NCBI RefSeq assembly: GCF_030253575.1 | Contig: NC_080564.1 | Coordinates: 6,492,501 to 6,556,500 of the forward strand | Source: Rhododendron vialii | Taxonomy: Eukaryota > Streptophyta > Magnoliopsida > Ericales > Ericaceae | Length of the DNA: 64,000 nt | Reading direction: 5' to 3' | Shown here: piece by piece, positions 1-11,500 of the stretch | Numbering within the stretch: the stretch's first letter is position 1 | How the letters are laid out: the number at the start of each line of letters is the position of its first letter | Notes under the pieces: model-generated | Databases searched by the model: none | What the model saw: the letters and a program-made list of their open reading frames with translations, nothing else | What the model was told of the DNA's origin: nothing | Made by a program: the position numbers and the translations under genes

Positions 1-707
1 TTATACTCTTCTCCCAACTACTGCCCTTGTCAAACTATTCTCTCCTTTCTCTCTTTGTTCATCTCTCTCCACCTAACTCTTCCCCAATGTCTTCTCTCCT
101 CTTGCTACACTCACATATCCAATCCTCGCTGAATGCCTTCTTCTTTTTTCCTATTAAAACACCCAGGCTACGATTATATCAATTAATAGAACATTAACAC
201 ATTTCCATGTTATAAACATACTCTGCCATCTTATTTTCCTCCTTTTAAAAAAAAGGTAAGCCAATTCAATTTCCTCCCCTTTGATAATACTCTATCTAAG
301 AATTCAATGATCTATATATCACCCGGTTTTGAAATTCCTGTAGGTTCAATGTCTTACCTCAAGAAATATTGCAAAAATGATTGCTATCAAGCATGCATTT
401 CAATGAACAGAATAATTAAGAAGCGAATATTTATGAACACACGAAAAAGGTAAATGGTTGAATCTCAGATCAATTTATGGAATCAAACTGAACGTATACT
501 TGAACATGCACAAATCCAATGTCATCGATGCCTGATAAAGTCGAGAAAATGTCCATTTAAACACAGCAACATGCGACAATTCAGTAATATCATCCAATAG
601 ACAATAATACCGACAAATTCACATGTAAAAAAAGATCAGCATGCACCAGGGATTAAACTGAAGTCCATAAACGCATATTTTTCAAGTAAAATGGTTCAAG
701 AGAATAC
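1..707 (-). other. Intron 1 of the PBL34/35/36-like kinase gene (partial)
   Basis: This stretch lies downstream, on the minus strand, of the kinase first exon. No kinase subdomain is recognisable in any frame, so it is read as the 5' part of intron 1, at least 0.7 kb long. A minus-strand splice donor (ATG|GTATTC) sits at 708/707. The second exon must lie left of the window. Confidence 0.5.
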
Positions 708-891
708 CATCTTGTGTGCCACTGCCACTTATAGAACTATCTACTTTGGATCCTGATGGCATGCACTTCCCCAAGAACCGGAATTTAAACCAACACCCGG
801 TCTCCACCACATCATCATCTTTCTTCTTCCTCATCTTTGGTTTCTCCACACCCCAAATACCCACCTTAACAGCATCAGAATCCAACCCCAT
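708..891 (-). CDS. Receptor-like cytoplasmic kinase VII, PBL34/35/36 type, first coding exon (partial)
   Basis: This is the N-terminal exon of a cytoplasmic serine/threonine kinase that, in its family, relays signals from cell-surface receptor kinases. The visible part is about 61 residues: MGLDSDAVKVGIWG, then a Lys-rich linker, then GCWFKFRFLGKCMPS and SKVDSSISGSG. The GCW-KFRF-G-C-PS-SKVD order is how I recall the start of the PBL34-36 branch of RLCK-VII; no alignment was run. The start is the second Met of the open frame (complement of 891), because MGL matches that family; a Met three codons upstream is in frame. A donor at 708/707 ends the exon in phase 1. The kinase domain is off the window, so catalytic residues cannot be checked. 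Family assignment is fairly safe, the exact paralogue is not. Confidence 0.62.
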
Positions 892-1571
892 TTTCCCCAC
901 AAACCCTAGAGTTAAATCCCCATAATCCGCACAAAAACCTCAAACACCAAAAGGACTTCTCCGAAACAAACTTACCCAAATCCTTATAAAACAAAACACT
1001 CACCCAAATCCTACGATTCAACACACTGAAAAAAGAAAATCACAGAACCAGCAGAGGGGATTCCCTTATCTATAACTCAACAAAGAGATGATCAAAGGCA
1101 TCAAACAACACAAAACACCAAAGAGAGTATTCGAAACACAAGAATCTCTCAAACCCACATGAGAAATGTGAATCAGCGAAGTGGGTATCTATCAGATCAC
1201 AAAAAAAAAAGGGCATGAAACTCGAAACCCACAACGCAGACTAGTGTATCACTCCTACATTGGTCTGATTTGCATCTTAGAGTCCTGGAAATGGCACAGA
1301 ATCAAGCCAGAGAATCTGAAGGGTCCAGAGTCGAAAATGTAGTCCGACTTACAAACCCTTCAGCAAATACGTACGTATAACAAGGTGTAAACGTATATAC
1401 GCATATACTCTCACACCAAAAGCCAGTAAGTCTCAGTAACTATACATTAGTATGAGCCTGTAAAGAATGTCCGAATATGATCCCCTACAGGAAAGGGTTT
1501 GGGGAGAAAGAGACGAGGACAGTGGCTGTTTTCTAGTTCCGAGGCCAAAGAAGACAACAGTCAAATGGTGT

Positions 1572-1610
<39 letters not shown>

Positions 1611-1800
1611 TGTGTCGTAGAGAGAGAAACGTGCGTTTTGCGTGAAAAGGAGCGAGAGAAGGGATGCTCCGGATGGATAATGGAGGAAAAGGTGAGAGGG
1701 ACGGGGCGGTGACGGATGCGGCGGTGAATGGAGCGATGCGATTGGATACGAAAGTCGGGATTGGGTGGATATGGGCCCCCCTATCCGGCGTCCGTCAAAA
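892..1800 (-). promoter_or_regulatory. 5' UTR and promoter region of the PBL-type kinase gene
   Basis: No other gene is seen here. The segment lies 5' of the kinase start and ends in a GC-richer block near 1680-1960 containing GGGCCC and GGCCCA motifs, typical of plant TCP/site-II promoters. A (GA)n tract at 1573-1608 would lie in the leader or core promoter. The transcription start and any leader intron are not resolvable by eye. Confidence 0.4.
1573..1608. repeat. (GA)n microsatellite
   Basis: An uninterrupted GA run of about 36 bp lies upstream of the kinase start. GA/CT tracts are common in plant 5' leaders; the same arrangement recurs before the glutaredoxin and PRE genes in this window. 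Confidence 0.9.
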
Positions 1801-2592
1801 AAGTTTAGACTTTCTTCCGAAAGAACAGTGAACCGGTCTTAGTGGGGTCCACGTTCTTTTTTTCTTCCCCGAGTTGGAGGCCCACCGCTTTATTATATTT
1901 CCCGATAAAGGGGCCCACAAGCTTGACGGGCCTCATGGTTATTGGGCTCGGGCTGGGTAGTGTGCCCGGCCCATTTATGTAGGCCCATGTCTTCAGACAA
2001 ATTGAAAACTTTTACCAATACGATTAGTCTTCTCTCCATGCCACCACCATCGTTCCCCTTCCCCCCTCCACTTTATTTTTCAAAAAAACAGGAGGCAAAA
2101 TAGGTAAAAATAATATATATTACTGTACAATGGATGAAATTACAATTATTTACTATAGTTTTTTTTTTATCTGCTATTTACTACTCCATAGGTTTTCATA
2201 TAGATTTTATACATTTGTATTCTTTTAGATTATTTATAAAAGCTTTACGGCCTAATTCGGTTAATCTACGATTTCAAAATAAAAGTTCGTTGACTGATCC
2301 ATATCTTATGATTTCTAAGTTTTGAATTCATATCCAAACTATTAACTCACGGACCAATTCTATCCGGTTCGAACCGATTTCACGTTTCACCGAATTCAGT
2401 TTGGTTATTCTCCTAGCTTGTGAAAGTGAAACCCTCCTTTCCTTGTTCAATTCTCACTGGGGAAAAAGGGGCCGTCAATCCAAGGCGCGGCAAAGAAACC
2501 GATAATCACTCAGGCTCAACTCGAACCCGCGATTCCAACCTCCGCCGTCGCCGGAACGGAGCCTGCAGGAATCGTGGTGGCCGAAACGGACG

Positions 2593-5500
2593 ATGAGTCG
2601 CAGAAGAACGAAAACTCCCCTGTACTCCGGCGTCGATCGTATCAGTGAGTTACCTGACCCCATACTCGTCCATATCCTGTCCCTCTTGCCAATTAAACAA
2701 GCCATCAGAACTGAATTCTTGTCGACACGATGGAAATCCCTTTGGACTTGCACCCCAACCCTAATTTTCCGTGAATTTTCTTGTGGTCCCGACTGCCTCG
2801 CCCAAAATTCCGACGGAGATATAGATTACGATTGCGACGAAGAAAAATGCAGCCGATTCGAAGAAGTCAAGTTCGTTACCTTTGTTGACAAAACCCTAAG
2901 TTTATCCAACTGTTCTAGGGTACAAAATTGGGAGTTTCTTTCGGATACAAACCCTCTTTTGCTTCCAATGTCGATTCGTGGTCTCAATTCGCGGCAGGGA
3001 AGGGAACGGAGGAGGTTCACTTCGAATTCCACGACGGAGAGTATCCGTTGGACACGAAGGATCGTTACGAGTTGCCACAGCATTTGTACACGAATTCGTC
3101 GTTCCGAGAATTGCGTTTTGTTCGATGCAGGGTAAGCCCCAAAGGAGATATCGGGTGGAGATCACTGGGGAAACTGTCGATTGGTGATGTGAAGTTGAGC
3201 GATGATTTGGTGCAGAAGATACTGTCGGGTTGTCCTGCGTTGGAGATGTTGGAATTGTATCGCTATGATGGCTTCAGTCGTTTGAATATCAATAATGCCA
3301 GTTTGAAGAAGCTTATCCTGAGAAAATTTGTGGGTCGGACGTATGAAGAAGATGAAGCTTATGGTGAAGATGATCCTGCAGTAGATGAAGCTGATGGTGA
3401 AGATAATCCTCAAGTAGATGAAGCTAATGGTGAAGATGATCCTCAAGTAGATGAAGCTGATGGTCCTGAAGTAGATGAAGCTGATGGTGAAGATGATCCT
3501 GAAGTCGCGGACTGGCAACATGGCCCTGAAGAAGATGAAGCTGACGGCGAGCATGACCGTGTAGGGTTGGTGATTTCGGCTCCTTATCTCCAGACATTGG
3601 AGATTTCTGGTCGTGCACCGAGGAATTGTCGGCTGTTGGACTTATCGTCTTTGGTTTATGCTAAACTTGCCTGTAAATTGATCAGTGATGGAGGTGATGT
3701 AGAGGATGTAGAGGATTTTGAGAGGATCCAAGCAGAGTTTAGAGGACTTTTGTCGAGCTTTGTTCATCTGAAGAGTCTTGCAGTAGGTGAATGGGCATTG
3801 CAGGTTAGTATCTTGATTTTTTTCCCATTGTCATTCAATTCTACAAACTAATTGTTTTATCATTTCCCCTTCAAAAGATACCAAACAGACGGTAGAATTG
3901 ATGTCATATGATGGTTGAGTTTATGTAACTCTTCAGCAGAATTACACTATTCTTTGTCTATGCATTCATTTAAATCATTTCCTGAAGTCATCGATGTTGT
4001 GTGTTTTTCTTGAATTAGAAGGGTATAGCAAAAACCATTATTCTACGGCACGGCTAGCACCCATATGTAGAGCTGGGCAACAGACACGAAGCATGATAAC
4101 ACGACACGAACCGGACACAAAGTTAGCGGGTTAGGGTTGAACATTTCTGACACGAAAATGACACAATTCAAGAACACAAATTTTAAATGGGTTGGGTTCG
4201 GGTTGAACTCGCGAGACACGAAATTGACACGACCAACACGGTTACTAATCTGGGTCAGCCATTAACACTATCATATATATATATAGTCCCCTTTTTATAA
4301 GGACTACCTTATTTTAATAAAATGCGGACCTCTCTTTCCCGATCGAATTTCGATGATCCGAGACGCTCAATGTGTTCAGAACGTGATTTTACGGATACCC
4401 GCGAGAAATCAGAAAAAAAAAAAACCGGGAATGGCTTCATCTGAGCAGTTTTTGTTTGTTTTTTATCTAACGGTTCAAATAACAACTGCTTAAATCAAGC
4501 CCTTCCCGGTCTTTTTTTTTGCCGATTTCTGTGAGCGGAACGTGATTTTAAGGTACTCGCGAGAAATCAGCAAAAAAAAATGATAAGGAAAGGCTTGATC
4601 CATAACAGTTTTTTATTGAACGGTTCAGTAAAAAACTGCTCGAATCAAGCCCTTCCCGATTATTTTTTTGCTGATTTTTTGCGGGTACCTTTAAAATCAC
4701 GTTCTGCACACTTTGAGCGGCTTGGATCGTTGCAATTCGATCGGGAAAGGGGAGTCCCGCACCGTAAGGCCGTAAGGGATCCCTCATTGGATCCGGACTA
4801 TATATATATATATATATGGGCGGTTCCGGGGACACTTAAAAAAATACTTCATAGTTTCCGATCGAATTTTGATGACCCGGGCCGCTCAATGTGATCAGAA
4901 CGTGATTTTAAGGGTGCCTGCGAGAAATCAGCAAAAAAAAAGACCGGGAAGGGCTTCATCCGAACAGTTTTTTATTGAACGGTCCAATAAAAAACTGTTC
5001 AAATCAAGCCCTTCCCGGTTAGTTTTTTTGCCAGTTTCTCGCGGGCACTCTTAAAATTACGTTCTGAACACATTGAGCGGCTCGGATCATCAAAATTTGA
5101 TCGGGAACTATGAGATTAAGATTTGGAGGTTTTTTTAAGGGTTTTTTTAAGTGTCCCCGGAACCGCCCCGTATATATAATATGGTATATTTGTAATTCTA
5201 TATAGAGTTAGGCAACGGACACAATAACACGACATGAACCGGACACGAAGTTAACGGGTTAGGGCTGAGCATTTCTGACACGAAAATGACACGATTCGAG
5301 AAACACGAATTCTAAATGGGTCGGGTTCGGATTGAGTGGTTTGTGACATGAACCCATCTAACACAACCTGTTACCCAGGTCTACCCATATGGTATCCAAC
5401 GGATAACACGTACAAATATTGAGTACAACGGAAGCTAGACTATACAATACTCCTTACCGCACATGCATACATACGGGATCCTATGAAGCGCAGATACTTT

Positions 5501-8500
5501 GAGATGAGAATCGTATTCATGTGGTATTCCATATTGGGTGCCAATACTCATCTCATACTTGTGGATACGTATCCCGAAGTAGAGTGTAAATTCTGTCCGG
5601 ATGAGCCGGAAAAGGGGGTTTTCTGCCACCTATGAAGCACGGATACTCCGAAACTAGTCACGTACGAGTATCGGATACGCGAGGGATACGGATACGCGCC
5701 CGATATGCCCCGATACGTATCGGATACAGCAAATAAGTATCCTGCATTTAAATTAAATATTTTTTATTTCGGATACGTTTCGGATACGCGAGGGATACGT
5801 GGGGGATACGGCAGGATATGTTTAGGATACGGCGGGGGTTAAAATGAAATTTTTTAAAGAATCAAGTACAAATTAAAAGGAAAAAATTGTAATAATAGCA
5901 TCACTAAAAATATAAAACTTGGGAAATTATGCACATCGATAGATCATTCCATGAACCGGTCGATATTTTCCAACCCTAGATCGCTTGAACCTTTGATCAC
6001 AAGGTTCTCTCTCTGTTTTACTGGTGTGGGTTTCTATTGTTTACATTATATAATAAATTATATCTAATACATACACTGGTCCATCGATATATGTGTATAT
6101 ATATGAAGTATATTATATGCATACCGATTAGTCTATTGCCTACTAATCTGTGTTTTTTTTCTTTTTTACAAAATTCTAATCTTTTGGATGATAAGTTCTT
6201 ACTCTTTTGAGATTGACATGTACTTCATGCTTGGTATTAGCAATTCAACTACTCTTTTATTTCTTATGACTTCACTTTTATGCCTAGGAGACTAATAATT
6301 ATAAAAATGTATAATTTATACAGCCGTATCCCCGAAGTATCCGTATCTTATTTTTTTAGGTTTTGACGTATCGCCGTATCCGTATCCGTGCTTCATAGTC
6401 TGCCACCCTCGTGAGCCCCCTTTGCACATTTTTTGGTAATCCAAACCATGCATCTTGTAGGGCTTGTAAAGTAATGTATCCATGCAAAAAATCAACTCGT
6501 CTGGACATCAATAGGTATGTCAAAAGTTGAGTTTTTAGATTAAAAAATGAACAGTTGTGGACAGTTTAACTTAAAAAATAGTTGACAAATCCAGGCCGTC
6601 CATTTTTTCATCTAGAACTCAACTTTTGACATACCAATCGTTGTCCGGACAAGCTGATTTTTTTTGCGTAGATACATTATTTTACAAGCCCTATAAAATG
6701 CATGGTTTGGATTACCCAAAAAAATGCGCGAAGGGGGCCCACGAGGGGTGCTGGCGGAAAACCCCCTCTGTCCAGATGATCCGGACAGAATTTAATCTCC
6801 CCAAAGTATCCACAATGTTAAAATTTATTTTTGTTTTGAAGTCTTGGGCACTTTTCAGAGGCCCCAGGTCACGGATACATTTTTTTTTTTATGAATGTAA
6901 GATTGTGGCTTATCTCACATAGTATTGTAGTAGAATTGTGAGGAATAGAGAAAATAATCGATCATGTTACTTACATTCTAGAGTGAGAAATCTGAATTTT
7001 TTTTTCCCTCAATTTTCTTAGGTGTTCCATAAAAGTGAATTTGAATAATTAAACAAGTAACCAAGTAAACTTGTATATGATACTATTGCATAAGAAAATA
7101 CAATGATCTTATTATTGTTTACTGTTATTATGCGTAATACAATGTTAATTGAAAAACTTAAAAAGTGTTTTTTAATCTAACCTATCCTAGCCATACCCGT
7201 TAATCATTTTTTCAGATCTTCCCATATCATTGTATTGAACACGACATAAATATCAAACCAATAAAAGTAAAAGGGACACGCGAGATTTATGTGGTTTGGC
7301 CAAAACAGGCCAAGATATGTATTGAACACGACATAAATATCAAACCAATAAAAGTAAAAGGGACACGCGAGATTTATGTGGTTTGGCCAAAACAGGCCAA
7401 CCTCCACGCGGAAGAGAGATGCACTGTAACAAAGAGGTCACAAATGTGAGACCCAACAATTCCCAAATCCGACCAATACCCGAGCCCAGAAGCTATGCAC
7501 ACTTCGTCCCCCACCTGGTGTCCATGAGCCCCAAATCACATGGGTTCCATGCTCACTGGCACTTTGCATCGCCGTGTTTTCGCCCAGAACCAATGGGCAA
7601 ACAGTGCTGGCCCCTTCTCTCTATCTTCTCATCTTTCTGCTCTCACTCACTGCTGCACAAAAGCAGCCGAAAGCACTCCACTTTTTATAGGGCTGCGGGA
7701 GGCAACTAAATGCCTTGGACCTTTCAAAACTGCCATCTGGATAAAACCCCCCATGCAAATCAGTTACTTCCAAGTTCCAAAAAACATTCTAACACATGCA
7801 CTATATAGGCTTCTCCCAATGATCCTCGCACTGAAATAACCATTGGAACTCATCTTCATGTATTCACATGGCATAGAGGAATACACAGCATATAATCAAA
7901 GCATAAACTAAATTGAAAACTTGAGAATTTGAATCAACCCCAACAATCTCCACCTTGGTGAAAATTCCATGCATACCATTGCCCACCAAACAACCATTGG
8001 CCTCGGCAATCCACACATCACGAGCTACCTATAAACAAATCAGTGAACTGGTACGTTCTCATCCTGATTCAAATAACACAACCAAGCTCATGTGTAATAA
8101 TAAGTAAAACAAGAGACAGTTAACTCCAAAGTAGGGCCTTGAATTGCACTCCAGGAGCAGGAATTTTCCCTCGCATCCAAATGTTCCTTGAATATTATAG
8201 GCTTATAGCTGCATGCATCCACTTCCCAGCCACCATTGATCTTAACTGGATGATATGAGCATATCTCTTCTTCCATTTAGACCAAACCACTGTGTGTGAT
8301 TTTCATGGCTCCAACTAAAAAAAAATGCCTACAGCCTTGGATATCATTCAACCACGAGAGATTTGTATTCCTCTTTAATGGTTTCTTGGGAGAGGTAGAT
8401 TTACAAACCTCACATTTGGCATTAGATGCACAAAGTGGCTATCCTCTAACAGGGCAATTTTATTTTATTTTATTTTTTTCTGGCTGTGTTTTCGGCACAA

Positions 8501-11500
8501 CCACGACCTATGGTTTTGTTTGGCTGTGTTTTTGGACATTGAACCAATGGTGAACCTCTAACAGGGCGTGTTTTTAATGTTTTTTTGGGACATGTCGCAC
8601 CGCCCTAATATACCAATAGACTGTAAGAACATCTCTTGGATATTTTTCAGCAATCAACCAAAGATTCACCTGAGCCACGCACCAAGAGCCACACTAAGTA
8701 TTCCTCGCTCTGCTTGGAGTCATCACGCTCACCTCTCTTCGTTGTCGCTGTCAAAAGCACCACCTGCTCTTACTTTTTCTCCAATGTCCTAAAAGTTCTT
8801 CCCTCACTCCCCAACTATCCAATGGATGGCTGGGGAGAAACCTTGGCGTCAATGAATTTTAAAATGGTTTTTGAAGGTTTGCCGAAAACATAATCTCTCT
8901 AAAGTTGTACCTGTTAAACAGTATTATAGGTATTCTAATTAGTCGTATCTTGTGGTGTTTTTGTCCTTCCATATCTTGTTTTGGGTCTTTTGACAAGCCA
9001 GGTACTACCAATTATGGAAGCAAAAGGCTTGACTTCTCCGTTGTTGAATTGCACATCTCTAACACTCGAGACTTGCCTCACGAATGATGTCTTCCCTGGT
9101 GTAGCAAGCATGCTTGGAATTTCACCGAATTTGGAGACTTTGGTCATAACCAAGTTTTTTCCCTCAGGAGGAACTCAGGTTTGTTTTTTAGAGCTCTTTC
9201 CTTATTGCCTGATATTATTTCACGACATTTGCAAAGGAGGTCTTCTTTTTATATTCCATTTTTTTAATGTCTTTATCTTATCTGTTAAATCTGGTCAATA
9301 ATATTTTGTGTTGATCACTATACTTTGTCGGGAGTTCCTCTTTATTGGAAGTGACAAGTGACAACCAACCATTTCTTGAGATTGGAAGTGATTATGTTGA
9401 AATTTTTTCCGACATGTTTTTGCCTTAAAATCTCGTTGTAAATGGCATTTGATGCCGATGTTTGAATCATTTTAGTGAGCAGAAGTTGTTCTCACCCTAG
9501 TATTCAGGTGTGTTTCTTTAGAGCTCTTTCGTTATTTCCTGATATTTTTTCACGAGATGTGCAAAGGAGGTCTTCCTTATTTATTGCATTTTTAATGTCT
9601 TCATCTTATCTGTTAACTAGTGAATACCCGTGCCTGAAGGCACGGCGCAACACATTTTGAAAAAAACTAAAGCTACTGGTCGAACAATGAGTAAAGGGAG
9701 GACATGTTGAAAAAAAATGGGTACGAACAAACTAAATTTTGGTGTATGTTGCAGGACAAATAGAGGTGCAAATAATATTCAAGTTTTACACAAATTTTAA
9801 AAATCCATAAATCACCCAACATACATAATAAAAATTAATTACTGTCAAACCAAATATATTTTTGTAAAACTTTACCTAATAAATAAAATGTCATTATAAA
9901 ATTTTCAATGTATTAGAAATACATGTCACATAGCTTCCTATTTTGAGCGATCAGACGGTGGTCACATGGGGTAAATCCCATAAAAAGTGTAGTTTTTAAC
10001 TCCACTCACATGGGGTAAGTTCCATGCAAGTGTATATCCCATGTAAGAAGACGCTATAAATATATTAAATGAAATTTTGATAAGTCACTTTCTAAGTACA
10101 TTGAAAATTGAAATACATGCACATATTGGATCATGCTCAGATTCAAGCAGACTGTACCAATTTTATTATAATAACACACCCCGCATGACCAAGAGGCTAG
10201 CGGAATTCCTCAAATGTGATCAACTTTTCATATGGTATAAAAATTGTACGCTATGCCAACACACTCTTCAAGTGAAAAGTAGGGATAGCATTAATAACCG
10301 TTATGTAATCATAAGAAAAGTAGATTTTTTAGCTATGGACCTAGCAAAAGAAAAATAGGGATAGCATTAGTACCCGATATGATATCCCATCTTCAAAATC
10401 GGACATGAAAGTTTCTTTTTAACCAGTTTCGAATTAGTGAGTTCTCCCATTTTCCTTAATTTATTCTTCTTCGTTTCGGATCAAAATAAAATTTCCAAAC
10501 CAAGTAAAATAAAAGGTTGCACTTATGAATATCAGATACTAAAACTGTAACTCTTGACTGAATCTTAAAAGCATTGATCTTAATATGAAAATTAATACCC
10601 TGTGTTTTGCCCCATAGCCTCATAATCTTTGAAGATGATTCAATCATCGATGTAGCAGTAGAGTGTACCCTAACTAAAGAAGCACATTCACGAAACAATT
10701 TTGCAACACCACCACAATAAGATAATGCACTTTTGCAAACCCCTCTTTCCTTGAGCCATGGCCAGTTTTACTAAGATCAACTTGCACCCACTCCAACCTT
10801 TGTTTTCCTTTAATTTCAACGCGAAAAAACATGAGAGTAGCCATCAGCAACCACAATAAGCGTTAAAATCAATTTTGAAAATCAGCCCCATTAATTTAGA
10901 ATTGTGTTAGGCCAATTTAGAACTCAACAAAATCCAAATTTGGTACCCCAACTTGTAGCTTATACTATAAAGAGAATGAATTGAGCGAAACTACCTTCTA
11001 ATGCATGGTACTCACGGGAATGGCCTTAATGGTTTAGATTTCAGCATCACAATAGTTGCAAAAAAATAAAATAGAAAACCCATAAAATCAGAACTTAAAA
11101 CCAACATAACTTAAAAGTAGGATATTACAGTAAAAGATATAAAAAATTATAAATTGAGTTAAAGAAAGCTAAAGATAAACTCGATTGGGATTTCGCATTT
11201 ATACTACTAATTTGAAACACCAAAGGAATCCATTTTCATAGTAGCATATACGAAATCACATTCGCTAGATAACCTTAAATATCCGCACAACATGATACTA
11301 CACTTTTGTAAAACCTGACCATGACCATTAACCAATAATAATAACAATACACAAAAAAATAATTCTAGATTCTCATTCCCAATTTGACTTCATAATTTCT
11401 AGAAAACTCAAAAGACCCGAAATTCGAACTTGCAGATTGAATCATGAAGGGAGTGAATTGATTTAAAATACCTAGATCTGGAAGCTTGTAGAAGTGACTC

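Noticed and set aside
3162..3554. 130-residue antisense open frame opposite the F-box acidic repeats (IFTISFIYLR repeats)
   Set aside because: It is the mirror of the coding minisatellite; repeated IFTISFIY peptides arise from the GAT/GAA-rich sense codons.
4548..5054. Three open frames on both strands within the fold-back elements
   Set aside because: They follow the inverted repeat arms and recur in every copy of the family; no protein features.
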